A DNA stretch of 36,655 nucleotides from Burkholderiales bacterium. GTDB taxonomy: Bacteria > Pseudomonadota > Gammaproteobacteria > Burkholderiales > Burkholderiaceae_C. How positions within the stretch are numbered: the first letter of the stretch is position 1; every line of letters starts with the position of its first letter. Location of the stretch: the NCBI GenBank assembly GCA_016213205.1, contig JACRAZ010000022.1, positions 1-36,655 on the forward strand. The letters are read 5' to 3'. The position numbers and the translations under genes were made by a program. Shown one piece after another: positions 23,941 to 33,052 of this stretch. The notes under the pieces are model-generated. The model worked only from the letters and a program-made list of their open reading frames with translations. It ran no database searches and had not been told where the DNA came from.

Positions 23941-25045
23941 ATGGACATCGAACGCGTCAACGCCATCGGCTCGCTGCTCGCCGACCTGAGCGCCCGTACC
24001 GAGCAGCTACGGGGGTATCTTTGACTACGATCGCAAATCCCTGCGATTGAACGAAGTCAATGCCGCGCTCGAGAACCCGAGCGTCTGGAACGAACCCAAG
24101 CGCGCCCAGGAACTGGGCCGCGAGAAGAAGACACTGGAAACCGTGGTCGAGACGATCGACCACCTCACCAGCAACCTTGCCGACAACACCGAGTTGTGCG
24201 AGATGGCCAAGGCCGAAGAAGACTTCGACAGCCTGCTCGCCATCGAGGCCGAAGCGCACAAGCTGCGCGAGGTGGTCGAGCAACTCGAGTTCCGCCGCAT
24301 GTTCAGCAACCCGGCGGACCCGAGCAACTGCTTCATCGACATCCAGGCTGGTGCCGGCGGCACCGAGGCCTGCGATTGGGCCGGCATGCTGCTGCGCCAG
24401 TACCTGAAGTACTGCGAGCGCAAGGGCTTCAAGGCCACGCTGGAAGACGAAACCCCGGGCGACGTGGCCGGCATCAAGAGCGCCACCATCAAGGTGGAGG
24501 GCGATTACGCCTTCGGCCACCTGCGCACCGAGACCGGCGTGCACCGCCTGGTGCGCAAGAGCCCGTTCGACAGCGCAGGCGGCCGCCACACCAGCTTCGC
24601 CAGCCTGTTCGTCTACCCGGAAATCGATGATTCGATCGAGATCGACATCAACCCGGCCGACGTGCGCACCGACACCTTCCGCGCCTCCGGCGCCGGCGGC
24701 CAGCACATCAACAAGACCGATTCGGCGGTGCGGCTGACGCACATCCCCACCGGCATCGTGGTGCAGTGCCAGGACGGCCGCAGCCAGCACAGCAACCGCG
24801 ACGTGGCCTGGAAGCGCCTGCGCTCGCGCCTGTACGACCACGAGATGCGCAAGCGCCAGGAAGAGCAGCAGAAGCTCGAGGACACCAAGACCGACGTGGG
24901 CTGGGGACACCAGATCCGCAGCTACGTGCTCGACCAGAGCCGCATCAAGGACCTGCGCACCAACGTCGAGATCTCCAACACCCAGAAGGTGCTGGACGGC
25001 GACCTGGATGCCTTCATCGAAGCCAGCCTGAAACAAGGCCTGTGA
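23941..25045 (+). CDS. prfB: Peptide chain release factor 2, with programmed +1 frameshift
   Basis: RF2 terminates translation at UGA and UAA. Translation starts at ATG 23941 and runs 27 codons to an in-frame TGA (24022-24024) in ...LRGYL-TGA. A +1 slip at CTT-T restores the reading frame at GAC (24023-24025), and the protein continues to 25045 as a 367-residue product (E. coli RF2 has 365). The tripeptide anticodon SPF is residues 207-209 ([13 protein letters not shown]) and the catalytic GGQ is 252-254 ([15 protein letters not shown]). Automatic gene callers tend to annotate only one part. It is divergent from the DUF4212 gene; pepN follows 56 bp later and could be co-transcribed. Confidence 0.97.
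24011..24025 (+). promoter_or_regulatory. prfB programmed frameshift site
   Basis: GGGGG TAT CTT TGA C matches the classic RF2 autoregulation site: an SD-like G-run three bases before the slippery CTT, then UGA with a C after it (a weak stop context). When RF2 is scarce, the ribosome pauses at UGA and shifts +1. Confidence 0.95.
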
Positions 25046-25101
25046 CAAGGGCCCCGCGCGCCTGACTCGGCGCGCCCCACGACCCGAAGGAGACCCATGC
25101 C

Positions 25102-27795
25102 ATGCGTGAAGGACCCGCCACCGTGATCCGCCGCGAGGACTACCAGGCCCCGGCCTACTGGATCCGCAGCGTCGAACTCACCTTCGACCTCGACCCCGCC
25201 AAGACCATCGTCTCGAGCAAGCTCGCCATCGAGCGCAACGGCGACCCGGCCGAGGTCCAGCCGCTGGTGCTGCACGGCGAGGAGCTCACGCTGCTGCGCG
25301 TGCTGGCCGATGGCGAGAGCGTGTCGTTCCGCCACGAGCCGGGCCGCCTGGTGATCGACAACCCGCCGGCCCGGGCCGCGTTCACGCTCGAGATCCGCAA
25401 CACCTGCGCGCCCGAGAAGAACACGGTGCTGTCGGGGCTGTACACCTCGGGCGGCGGCTTCTTCACCCAGTGCGAGGCCGAGGGCTTCCGCCGCATCACC
25501 TACTTCCTGGACCGGCCCGACGTGATGGCGGTGTTCACCGTCACGCTGCGCGCCGACAAGGCCAGGTACCCGGTGCTGCTGTCCAACGGCAACCTCGTCG
25601 AGCAGCAGGCCCTGGACAACGGCCGCCACATGGCCAAGTGGCACGACCCCTTCCCCAAGCCCAGCTACCTGTTCGCGCTGGTGGCCGCCGACCTGGTGGC
25701 GCGTGAACAGCGCATCGTCTCGCGCGCGGGCAAGGAGCACCTGCTGCAGGTGTACGTGCGCCGCGGCGACCTCGACAAGACCGAGCATGCGATGAACTCG
25801 CTGATCGCCTCGGTGGCCTGGGACGAGGCGCGCTTCGGCCTCTCGCTCGACCTGGATCGCTTCATGATCGTCGCGGTGGGCGACTTCAACATGGGCGCGA
25901 TGGAGAACAAGGGCCTGAACGTCTTCAACACCAAGTACGTGCTGGCCAGCCCCGCCACCGCCACCGACACCGACTTCGCCGCCATCGAAAGCGTGGTCGG
26001 CCACGAGTACTTCCACAACTGGACCGGCAACCGCATCACCTGCCGGGACTGGTTCCAGCTCTCGCTGAAGGAAGGCCTCACCGTCTACCGCGACCAGGAG
26101 TTCTCGGCCGACATGGCGGGCTCGGCCTCGGCGCGCGCGGTCAAGCGCATCGAGGACGTGCGCGGCCTGCGCGCGATGCAGTTCCCCGAGGACGCCGGCT
26201 CGATGGCCCACCCGGTGCGCCCGGACGCCTACGCCGAGATCAACAACTTCTACACCGCCACCGTCTACGAGAAGGGCGCCGAGGTGGTGCGCATGATGGC
26301 CACGCTGGTCGGCCGCGACGGCTTCCGCCGCGGCATGGACACGTACTTCGCGCGTCACGACGGCCAGGCCGTCACCTGCGACGATTTCGCCCAGGCCATT
26401 GCCGACGCCAACCCCGACAGCGCGCTGGCCCGGCACCTGGCGCAGTTCAAGCGCTGGTACGCCCAGGCCGGCACGCCCACGCTGCATGCCGAGGGCAACC
26501 ACGACGCCGCCACGCAGGTGTACACGCTGGAGCTTGGCCAGAGCGCCACGCCCTCGCCCGGCCAGCCCGAGAAGCAGCCCTTCATCATCCCGGTGGCCAT
26601 GGGGCTGATCGGCCGCGACGGCAGCGCGCTGCCGCTGCAACTGGAAGGGGAAGCGGCGCCGGCAGGCACCGAGCGCGTGCTGGTGCTCACCGAACAGGAG
26701 CAGAGCTTCCGCTTCGTCAACGTGCCTGCCGATGCGGTGCCCTCGCTGCTGCGCGGCTTCTCGGCCCCGGTGATCCTGGACGACGGCCTGGACGACGGCG
26801 CCCTGCTCACGCTGCTGAACCACGACCACGACCCCTTCAACCGCTGGGAGGCCGGCCAGCGCCTGGCGCTGCGCCGCATGCTCGATGCGGTGGCCGACCC
26901 GGCGCACGAGGCGGTGCTGGACGATGCCTTCCTCGAGGCCATGCGCGGCGTCCTGCGCCACCCGGCGCTGGACCCCGCGTTCAAGGAACTGGTGCTCACG
27001 CTGCCCAGCGAAGCCTACGTGGCCGAGCAATGCGCCACGATGAACCCGCAGCGCATCCACGTCGTGCGTGAACTCATGCGCCGGCAGCTGGCCGCGCGCC
27101 TGCACGCCGACTGGCTGTGGGCCTGGGAGCAGCACCAGGTGCGCGAAGGCTACCGCCCCGACCCCGACCAGGCCGGCCGCCGCGCGCTGGCCAACCTGGC
27201 GCTGCGCCACCTGGTGCTGCATGCGGTGCAGACCGGCGACCCGGTGTGGCCCGGCCGCGCCTACCAACGCCTGAAGGATGCCGGCCACATGACCGACCGC
27301 ATCGGCGCACTGGAAGCCCTGACCAGCGCACATGCCACGCTGGCCGATGCGGCGCTGGAGCACTTTCATGCGCTGTTCAGGAACGAGCCGCTGGTCATCG
27401 ACAAGTGGTTCACGCTGCAGGCCACCACCCCCGAGCCGCTGGGCGATGGCGCGGGCCGCGTGTTCCAGCGCGTGAAGTCGCTGCTGCAGCACCCGGACTT
27501 CACGCTGAAGAACCCCAACCGCGCGCGCAGCCTGATCGGCGCGTTCTGCCAGGCCAACCCGGCGGGCTTCCACCGCGCCGATGCCGGCGGCTATGTGTTC
27601 TGGGCCGACCGCGTGCTGGAGCTCGACGCGATCAACCCGCAGATCGCCTCGCGCCTGGCTCGGGCCATGGACCGCTGGAGCCACCTGGCCGAACCCTGGC
27701 GCAGCGCCGCGCGCGAAGCCGTGGCCCGCGTGGCCGCCAAGGCCGAGCTCTCGTCCGACGTGCGCGAGATCGTCACCAAAGCCCTCGAAGCCTGA
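25102..27795 (+). CDS. pepN: Aminopeptidase N
   Basis: An 897-residue M1 zinc metallopeptidase (E. coli PepN has 870) that removes N-terminal residues from peptides in the cytoplasm. The substrate-anchoring GAMEN motif is residues 265-269, and the zinc site is HEYFH (301-305) with the third ligand Glu324 in [15 protein letters not shown]. The tyrosine that stabilises the transition state is expected in [15 protein letters not shown]. After the catalytic domain come the beta-sandwich region and the C-terminal helical cap, both of the gamma/beta-proteobacterial PepN type. The start at 25102 has GAAGGAG upstream; an ATG at 25097 is out of frame. No signal peptide is present. Confidence 0.97.
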   Translation: MREGPATVIRREDYQAPAYWIRSVELTFDLDPAKTIVSSKLAIERNGDPAEVQPLVLHGEELTLLRVLADGESVSFRHEPGRLVIDNPPARAAFTLEIRNTCAPEKNTVLSGLYTSGGGFFTQCEAEGFRRITYFLDRPDVMAVFTVTLRADKARYPVLLSNGNLVEQQALDNGRHMAKWHDPFPKPSYLFALVAADLVAREQRIVSRAGKEHLLQVYVRRGDLDKTEHAMNSLIASVAWDEARFGLSLDLDRFMIVAVGDFNMGAMENKGLNVFNTKYVLASPATATDTDFAAIESVVGHEYFHNWTGNRITCRDWFQLSLKEGLTVYRDQEFSADMAGSASARAVKRIEDVRGLRAMQFPEDAGSMAHPVRPDAYAEINNFYTATVYEKGAEVVRMMATLVGRDGFRRGMDTYFARHDGQAVTCDDFAQAIADANPDSALARHLAQFKRWYAQAGTPTLHAEGNHDAATQVYTLELGQSATPSPGQPEKQPFIIPVAMGLIGRDGSALPLQLEGEAAPAGTERVLVLTEQEQSFRFVNVPADAVPSLLRGFSAPVILDDGLDDGALLTLLNHDHDPFNRWEAGQRLALRRMLDAVADPAHEAVLDDAFLEAMRGVLRHPALDPAFKELVLTLPSEAYVAEQCATMNPQRIHVVRELMRRQLAARLHADWLWAWEQHQVREGYRPDPDQAGRRALANLALRHLVLHAVQTGDPVWPGRAYQRLKDAGHMTDRIGALEALTSAHATLADAALEHFHALFRNEPLVIDKWFTLQATTPEPLGDGAGRVFQRVKSLLQHPDFTLKNPNRARSLIGAFCQANPAGFHRADAGGYVFWADRVLELDAINPQIASRLARAMDRWSHLAEPWRSAAREAVARVAAKAELSSDVREIVTKALEA

Positions 27796-27797
27796 TC

Positions 27798-28814
27798 ATG
27801 CCCCCGACCAAACGTGTCAGCCTCACCCAGTACCTCGTTGAACAGCAGCGCGAGCACGGCCACATCCCCAGCCAGCTGCGGCTGCTGCTGGAGATCGTGG
27901 CCCGCGCCTGCAAGACCATCGCGATCTCGGTGAACAAGGGTGCGCTTGGCGAAGTGCTGGGCTCGGCCGACACCGAGAACGTGCAGGGCGAGGTGCAGAA
28001 GAAGCTCGACGTGATCTCCAACGAGGTGCTGATCGAGGCCAACGAATGGGGCGGCCACCTCGCGGCCATGGCCAGTGAGGAGATGGACTCGATCCACGTG
28101 GTGCCGCACCGCTACCCGCAGGGCGAGTACCTGCTGCTGTTCGACCCGCTGGATGGCTCGTCCAATATCGATGTGAACGTCTCCATCGGCACCATCTTCT
28201 CGGTGCTGCGCAAGGTGGGCCACCACCGCGGCGTGAGCGAGGAAGACTTCCTGCAGCCCGGCCGCGCGCAGGCAGCCGCGGGCTACTGCGTCTACGGGCC
28301 GCAGACCACGCTGGTGCTCACCGTGGGAACGGGCGTGGCCATGTTCACGCTGGACCGCGAGACCGGCTCCTGGGTGCTCACCGCCAACGAGGTGACGATT
28401 CCCGCCGACACCAAGGAGTTCGCGATCAACATGTCGAACCTGCGGCACTGGGCCGCTCCGGTGCGGCGTTACATCGATGAATGCCTGGCCGGCAAGGAAG
28501 GCCCGCGCGGCAAGGACTTCAACATGCGCTGGGTGGCCAGCATGGTGGCCGACGTGCACCGCATCCTCACCCGCGGCGGCATCTTCATGTACCCCTGGGA
28601 CCAGCGCGAGCCCGACAAGCCCGGCAAGCTGCGCCTGATGTACGAGGCCAACCCGATGGCCTTTCTTGTCGAGCAGGCCGGCGGCCTGGCCACCAATGGC
28701 CGCCAGCGCATCCTGGACATCGTGCCCACCAAGCTGCACGAGCGCGTGAGCGTGATGCTCGGCTCGAAGAACGAAGTGCAGCGCGTGACCGAGTACCACC
28801 AGGCCGCCGATTGA
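27798..28814 (+). CDS. fbp: Fructose-1,6-bisphosphatase class 1
   Basis: A 338-residue class I FBPase that hydrolyses fructose-1,6-bisphosphate to fructose-6-phosphate in gluconeogenesis and, in autotrophs, the Calvin cycle. Metal ligands are visible: Glu94-Glu95 in ASEEMDSIH and Asp116/Asp119 in FDPLDGSSN (121-123 SSN). Further family segments are [20 protein letters not shown] and [20 protein letters not shown]. It starts 2 nt after the pepN stop, so the two are likely co-transcribed. The last coding bases overlap a probable promoter for the downstream tRNA gene. Confidence 0.96.
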   Translation: MPPTKRVSLTQYLVEQQREHGHIPSQLRLLLEIVARACKTIAISVNKGALGEVLGSADTENVQGEVQKKLDVISNEVLIEANEWGGHLAAMASEEMDSIHVVPHRYPQGEYLLLFDPLDGSSNIDVNVSIGTIFSVLRKVGHHRGVSEEDFLQPGRAQAAAGYCVYGPQTTLVLTVGTGVAMFTLDRETGSWVLTANEVTIPADTKEFAINMSNLRHWAAPVRRYIDECLAGKEGPRGKDFNMRWVASMVADVHRILTRGGIFMYPWDQREPDKPGKLRLMYEANPMAFLVEQAGGLATNGRQRILDIVPTKLHERVSVMLGSKNEVQRVTEYHQAAD

Positions 28815-28838
28815 GGCCCGAAAAAGTTCCTCTATAAT
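28811..28838 (+). promoter_or_regulatory. Promoter of the tRNA-Thr gene
   Basis: TTGAGG (28811-28816), 16 nt, then a perfect TATAAT (28833-28838) lie just before the tRNA. The -35 overlaps the fbp stop codon (TGA at 28812-28814). The 14-nt distance from -10 to the mature 5' end leaves a short 5' leader to be removed by RNase P. Confidence 0.75.
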
Positions 28839-28852
28839 TCGCGGTTCACCGT

Positions 28853-28928
28853 GCCGGTGTAGCTCAGTTGGTAGAGCAGCGCATTCGTAATGCGAAGGTC
28901 GGGAGTTCGACTCTCTTCACCGGCACCA
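28853..28928 (+). tRNA. tRNA-Thr (anticodon CGT)
   Basis: A 76-nt tRNA with encoded CCA. The acceptor stem GCCGGTG/CACCGGC pairs perfectly. The D-arm is GCTC...GAGC with loop AGTTGGTA, the anticodon loop is TTCGTAA with anticodon CGT (reads ACG), and the T-arm is GGGAG-TTCGACT-CTCTT, with wobble near one end. It resembles E. coli thrW closely. It is isolated and has its own promoter and terminator. Confidence 0.97.
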
Positions 28929-28946
28929 CGAGACGGCAGCAATGAC

Positions 28947-28981
28947 AAGGGCTTGGCTTCGGCCAGGCCCTTCGTCTTTTT
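28947..28981 (+). terminator. Intrinsic terminator after tRNA-Thr
   Basis: An 11-bp stem AAGGGCTTGGC/GCCAGGCCCTT with one G-T pair closes a TTCG tetraloop (28947-28972). The sequence CGTCTTTTT follows, supplying the T-tract on the plus strand. It does not look functional for the opposing motB message, since there is no T-run on that side. Confidence 0.85.
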
Positions 28982-29017
28982 GGCCTGGCACGCGACAGTT
29001 GGCTGAGCCGGTGCGGG

Positions 29018-29764
29018 TCAGTTGTCGAGCAGCACCAGGTCCACCCGCCGGTTCAGTGCGCGGCCCTGCTCAGTGAGGTTGTCGGCCTTGGGCCGGGTGT
29101 CGGCCAGGCCCATCGCGCTGAGCCGGTCGGCGGCCAGGCCCTCCTGCTGCAGCGCGCGCACCACCGCCGCGGCACGCGCGGCCGACAGCTCCCAGTTCGA
29201 CGGGAACTGGCTCGAGCTCATGCGCCGGTTGTCGGTATGCCCTTCCACGCGGATGCCGTACGGCGAATCGGCCAGCACGCGGGCCAGCGATTCGAGCACG
29301 CCCTTGGCGCGCGGCGAGGGTGCGGCCTCGGCGCTGGCGAACAGCGCGTCTTCCGGAATCTCCAGCGCAATGCCCTGCCCGTGCAGGGCCAGGCGCAGCT
29401 GGCCTGCGTCCACCAGGGGTTGCAGCCGGGCTTGCAGGCCGGCCAGCACGGCGTCGCGCCGCGCGGTGGGATCGGGTGGCGCCGCGGGCGCAGGGGTCAC
29501 GGGTGCCGTGGCCTCGGGCGCTGGGGCCTCGGGCGCCGGGAGCACGGGCGGGGCCACCGCGGCCTGCGGCGCGGTGGTGGGCACCGCGGCGGTGGCCTCG
29601 CGCCGGGCATGGCGCTGCGTCGACAGCGCGTACAGCGCCACGAAGAACACCAGCAGCAGCGTCATGAAGTCGGCGTAGGACACCATCCAGCGGTGCGCCC
29701 CGTGACCTTCGTGCGCGGCCTCGTCGGCCTCGGAAAGCGCCAGGGAGCGGCCCGGCCCGCTCAT
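29018..29764 (-). CDS. motB: MotB-type flagellar motor stator protein
   Basis: A 248-residue stator subunit. A short cytoplasmic N-terminus leads to one membrane segment, WMVSYADFMTLLLVFFVALY, with the proton-carrying Asp32 (SYADF). A Pro/Ala-rich linker (about residues 58-98) is followed by an OmpA-like peptidoglycan-binding domain, with VEGHTDNRR, SNWELSAARAAAVVRAL and GRALNRRVDLVLL. The linker is longer and more Pro/Ala-rich than in E. coli MotB. ATG 29764 overlaps the motA stop (ATGA), so translation is coupled. No flagellar, chemotaxis or other motor genes are in the window; this may be the MotD-like half of a second stator (MotC/MotD type). Confidence 0.9.
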   Translation of the reverse strand: MSGPGRSLALSEADEAAHEGHGAHRWMVSYADFMTLLLVFFVALYALSTQRHARREATAAVPTTAPQAAVAPPVLPAPEAPAPEATAPVTPAPAAPPDPTARRDAVLAGLQARLQPLVDAGQLRLALHGQGIALEIPEDALFASAEAAPSPRAKGVLESLARVLADSPYGIRVEGHTDNRRMSSSQFPSNWELSAARAAAVVRALQQEGLAADRLSAMGLADTRPKADNLTEQGRALNRRVDLVLLDN

Positions 29765-30537
29765 GCCGCCGCCTTCAGCGGCACCACGTTGCTGGTCACC
29801 GCGCCGAACGATGCCAGGGTCTTTTCCACCAGCCAGGGCTGGCGGTGCTCGGCAATCATCACCAGGCCTTCGACGCGCATCTCGTCGCGCAAGGTCTGCT
29901 CGAACACATGCACCTTGAGCTTGTGGGCCACCGGCAGGAACACCAGGTTCGCCAGGCTCAGGCCGTAGAAGGTGGCGACGAAGGCCACGGCCAGCCCGCT
30001 GCCCACGGCGGCGGCATCCTGCATCGTGCTCATCACGCGCAGCAGGCCCAGCACCGAGCCCAGGATGCCGATGGTGGGCGCATAGCCCGCCGCCGATTCC
30101 CACACCTTGACGGCACGGCGCATCTGCGCATCGCGCAGCCGCAGCTCCATCAGCAGCGTCTGGCGGATGTATTCCGGATCGAATCGGTCGACCACCATCT
30201 CGACGCCGTTGCGCAGCCAGGGGTCCTGGATGGAGGTGCACAGGCCATCGAGCTTCAGCGCGCCTTCCTTGTAGGCCAGGCGGGCCCAGCCGACGATCTC
30301 GCGCACCTGGTGGTCCTTGCCGGCCAAGGGTGGCTCGCGCAACCAGCGCAGCATGGCCAGGGCGGTGCGAAAGTCTGCGGCCGAGCTCTGCACCAGCATG
30401 GCGCCCAGCGTGCCCCCGCCCACGATCAACAACGCGGTGGGCTGCACCAGCAGCGCCAGGCTGGTGCCCTCCAGCACCTGCCCGCACAGGATGGCCACGA
30501 ACGCCACCCCCAGCCCCAGCCACGTCATGTTGACCAT
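29761..30537 (-). CDS. motA: MotA-type flagellar motor stator protein
   Basis: A 258-residue inner-membrane stator with four membrane segments: near residues 4-24 and 30-50, then two after the large cytoplasmic loop (SAAGYAPTIGILGSVLGLL and GLAVAFVATFYGLSLANLVF). The conserved proline of the third segment is in GYAPTIG. The cytoplasmic loop contains REIVGWARLAYKEGALKLDG and the charged DAQMRRAVKVWESA region that contacts the rotor. It conducts protons together with the MotB partner. ATG 30537 has AAGGA 7 nt upstream; ATG 30528 is an alternative. motB overlaps its last bases. The 158-bp gap to the divergent LysR gene would contain the promoters of both. Confidence 0.9.
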   Translation of the reverse strand: MVNMTWLGLGVAFVAILCGQVLEGTSLALLVQPTALLIVGGGTLGAMLVQSSAADFRTALAMLRWLREPPLAGKDHQVREIVGWARLAYKEGALKLDGLCTSIQDPWLRNGVEMVVDRFDPEYIRQTLLMELRLRDAQMRRAVKVWESAAGYAPTIGILGSVLGLLRVMSTMQDAAAVGSGLAVAFVATFYGLSLANLVFLPVAHKLKVHVFEQTLRDEMRVEGLVMIAEHRQPWLVEKTLASFGAVTSNVVPLKAAA

Positions 30538-30695
30538 CCGCCGTCCTTCCGAATTCACTGCACACGATAGGGCCGGGCGTCCCGCCCGAACGCGGGAAAA
30601 AAGGCGCCGAAGCGGCCGACTTCCCGGCGCCACGACCCGGGCGCGCTATGCTGCCGCCCACCTCCCGCCCTGCCCGCCTGCCAGCCCTTCGACCC

Positions 30696-31619
30696 ATGCG
30701 TAACCTCACGCTGCGCGGCCTGCGCGCCTTCGAAGCGGCTGCCACCACGGCCAGCTTTTCGCGCGCGGGCGAGCTGATGAACATGACGCAGAGCGCTGTG
30801 TCGCAGCAGATCCGCCTGCTGGAGGACGAGGTGGGCACGCGGCTGTTCGACACCCAGGCGCGGCCGATCCGGCTCACCGAAGCGGGCGCCGAGCTGCTGC
30901 GCCACACCCGCGTGATCCTGGCCCAGGTGAGCGTGGCCGAAGATGCCCTGAGCACGCTGCAAGGCCATGTGCGCGGCCAGCTGCACGTGGGCGTGGTGTC
31001 GCCCGGGCAGTATTTCGTGCCGCGCCTGCTGGCCGACTTCCGGCGCCAGCACCCGGAACTGCGCCTGAAGCTCAGCCAGGGCCGGCGCGACCACCTGCTG
31101 GCACAGCTGGCCGAGCGGCAGATCGATCTGCTGGTCGGCGGCTACCCGCCGGCCGAGGCCGAGGTGGAGGCCGAGGTGTTTGCGCGCCACCCGCACTGCA
31201 TCATCGCGGCGCCGGCGCATCGCCTCGCGCACGAGCGCCGCATCCCCTGGCCCAGCCTGCGCGACGAGACCTTCATCCTGCGCGAGGCGGGCTCGGCCAC
31301 CCGCGCCTTCCTGGAACACCTGCTGCAGCTGCAGCGCCTGCAGGTGCGGGCCGACGTCGAGCTGCAGGGCCCCGAGGCGGTGAAGGCCGCGGTGATGTCC
31401 GGCATGGGCATCAGCTTTGCCTCGGCCCACACCTTCCAGAGCGAGCTGGCGGCCGGGCGCATCGTGGTGCTGGACGTGCAGGACATGCCCAAGCAGCTGG
31501 ACTGGTGCGTGCTGACGCGGCGCGACACGCCGCTCTCGGCCACCCAGCGCCTGCTGCGCGACCATGTGCTGGCGCATGGCGCGCAGGCGGCGGCCTGCGA
31601 GCTGGGCATCGTGCGCTAG
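30696..31619 (+). CDS. LysR-family regulator, CbbR-like
   Basis: A 307-residue LysR-type regulator. The HTH lies in FEAAATTASFSRAGELMNM and TQSAVSQQIRLLEDEVGT. The effector domain opens GQLHVGVVSPGQYFVPRLLADFRRQHPEL, which is the pattern of the CbbR/CysB-like branch. The start at 30696 begins at the HTH; an ATG at 30648 adds a Pro/Arg-rich lead. Its target is not evident: it is divergent from motA and convergent with the rhamnulokinase-like gene, and no Rubisco genes are in view, so a CbbR role is not supported. Its TAG stop and the opposing kinase stop share one CTAG. Confidence 0.88.
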   Translation: MRNLTLRGLRAFEAAATTASFSRAGELMNMTQSAVSQQIRLLEDEVGTRLFDTQARPIRLTEAGAELLRHTRVILAQVSVAEDALSTLQGHVRGQLHVGVVSPGQYFVPRLLADFRRQHPELRLKLSQGRRDHLLAQLAERQIDLLVGGYPPAEAEVEAEVFARHPHCIIAAPAHRLAHERRIPWPSLRDETFILREAGSATRAFLEHLLQLQRLQVRADVELQGPEAVKAAVMSGMGISFASAHTFQSELAAGRIVVLDVQDMPKQLDWCVLTRRDTPLSATQRLLRDHVLAHGAQAAACELGIVR

Positions 31620-33052
31620 GGTGCGGCCCCCGCGCCCAGGCCGGCCACCTGCGCACACCAGCGCGCGTGGTAGGCCGGCAGGCCCTGCCCGGCCAGCGCC
31701 GGCGCCGGTTGCGTGGCCGGGCTGCTGATGCCGGGCTCGGTCCAGTGGGCCAGCATCCAGGCGCCGCGCGCGGTGCCTTCCAGTGCATCGGCACTCACCT
31801 GCACAGCCTCGCGCGGCAGCAGCGTGGCCAGTGCGCCGGTGTAGACCGGGTTGCGCGCAAACGGCCCCTCCACCACCGTGGGGCCCAGGCCGCCCAGGCG
31901 CTCCACGATCCAGGCCGTGACCTGCGCCGCGTACAGCGTGGCCAGCGTGGCGCGTTCGGCCGGGTCCAGGCTGGCCAAGGCCACCGGCCCTGCGCCATCC
32001 ACCACCTGGCCGGCGTGCCGGCGGAACGGCCCGCCCTGCGATTCGAAGCCCGGCAGGGCCATCACGCCGCGCTGCAGCAGGCGCTGCAGCGCGGCCTCGT
32101 TGGCCAGCGCGGCATCGGCGCCGGCGCACAGCTGCTGCAGCTCGCGCCCGCCCATGAAGCGGCCGGTGGGCACCCGCTCCTGCCGCACCGACACATTGCA
32201 CAGCTGGTCCTGCGCGGCCTCCAGCCGGCGCTCGGGAGCGCCCGGGGCCATCACCACGATCCAGGTGCCGGTGGTCACCAGCGTCAGGCGCGGCAGGCTG
32301 CGCAGGTAGCGCGCCAGGCAGGCATTGCTGTCGTGCACGCCCACGTGCACCTGCAGCTGCGGCGGCAGGCCCAGGCGCCGGGCCAGCGCCGGGCGCAGCG
32401 GGCCCAGCGGCTCCCAGGCCCGGCGCAGCGGCGCCAGGCGTTCGGCCCAGCCGCGCCGCCGGGCCAGCGCGGAGAACGCGCCCTGCCCCGGGTTCCACAG
32501 GTGGGTGTGGCAGCCCAGCGAGCTGATCTCGCTGCTGGCCACGCCGCCCAGCCACCAGGCCCAGAACTGCGCATAGGGCAGCAGCCGGCCTTGCGCAAAC
32601 AGCGCCGGGTGGTGGCGTTCCAGCCAGTCGAACTGGGTGGCGGCGTTCAGGCCGCGCGGCAGGTCGGGGCTTTGCGTCTCGGCGAAGTCGCCGATCTGCC
32701 GCGCCCAATCGGCCGGGCGTTCATCGAAGCCTTCGAACTCGTAATCGGGCACCGGCCAGCACAGGCGCTCGTCATCCACCGCGGCATAGGCCGCGCCGTG
32801 CGCACTGACCACCGCGCGCGCCAGCTGCGCGCGCAGCGGGCCCAGGCCGGCCAGGGTGTCGCTCAGCCAGGCGGCGACGGCCTCGGTGTCCAGCGCATCC
32901 CAGGGGCCGCTGCGCACGGTGCCGCTGGCCTGGTCGGCCTGCGCCAGCACCGTGCCACCGCGTTCCAGCACCAGCAGCTTGCTGCGCGTCTTGCCGATGT
33001 CGAGCACCAGGTCCAGCGCGCCGGGCGGCGGGCCGGCACTAGACAATGCCAC
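31616..33052 (-). CDS. FGGY-family carbohydrate kinase, probable rhamnulokinase
   Basis: A 478-residue sugar kinase. The N-terminal phosphate-binding motif is LDIGKTRSKLLVLE, and the ATP-binding side carries TTGTWIVVMAPG, with the FGGY fold's VEGPFARNPVYTG segment near the C-terminus. It would phosphorylate L-rhamnulose for the aldolase encoded two genes upstream; the assignment rests on the operon, since FGGY kinases differ in specificity. No ATG lies near the domain start. The GTG at 33052 overlaps the rhaI stop (TAG at 33039-33041), and the TTG at 33046, with a better-spaced G-run upstream, is an alternative. It is the last gene of the rhamnose run. Confidence 0.85.
   Translation of the reverse strand: MALSSAGPPPGALDLVLDIGKTRSKLLVLERGGTVLAQADQASGTVRSGPWDALDTEAVAAWLSDTLAGLGPLRAQLARAVVSAHGAAYAAVDDERLCWPVPDYEFEGFDERPADWARQIGDFAETQSPDLPRGLNAATQFDWLERHHPALFAQGRLLPYAQFWAWWLGGVASSEISSLGCHTHLWNPGQGAFSALARRRGWAERLAPLRRAWEPLGPLRPALARRLGLPPQLQVHVGVHDSNACLARYLRSLPRLTLVTTGTWIVVMAPGAPERRLEAAQDQLCNVSVRQERVPTGRFMGGRELQQLCAGADAALANEAALQRLLQRGVMALPGFESQGGPFRRHAGQVVDGAGPVALASLDPAERATLATLYAAQVTAWIVERLGGLGPTVVEGPFARNPVYTGALATLLPREAVQVSADALEGTARGAWMLAHWTEPGISSPATQPAPALAGQGLPAYHARWCAQVAGLGAGAAP

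Noticed and set aside
24922..27684. 920-codon open frame on the minus strand opposite pepN
   Set aside because: Antisense shadow. pepN on the plus strand has GAMEN, HEYFH and full-length homology; the antisense product is low-complexity.
28947..28981. Bidirectional terminator for tRNA-Thr and motB
   Set aside because: The T-tract lies only on the plus-strand side; on the minus strand the hairpin is followed by GTCATTG.
30580..30606. Hairpin plus A-run between motA and the LysR gene as a terminator
   Set aside because: CCCG/CGGG is followed by A-residues on the plus strand, so on the minus strand the T-run precedes the stem; the orientation is wrong, and both adjacent genes begin there rather than end.
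30696..31619. CbbR regulator of a Calvin-cycle operon with fbp
   Set aside because: The effector domain is CbbR-like, but no Rubisco or other cbb genes are present; fbp is nearly 2 kb away, in a pepN-fbp unit with a tRNA and motor genes between.
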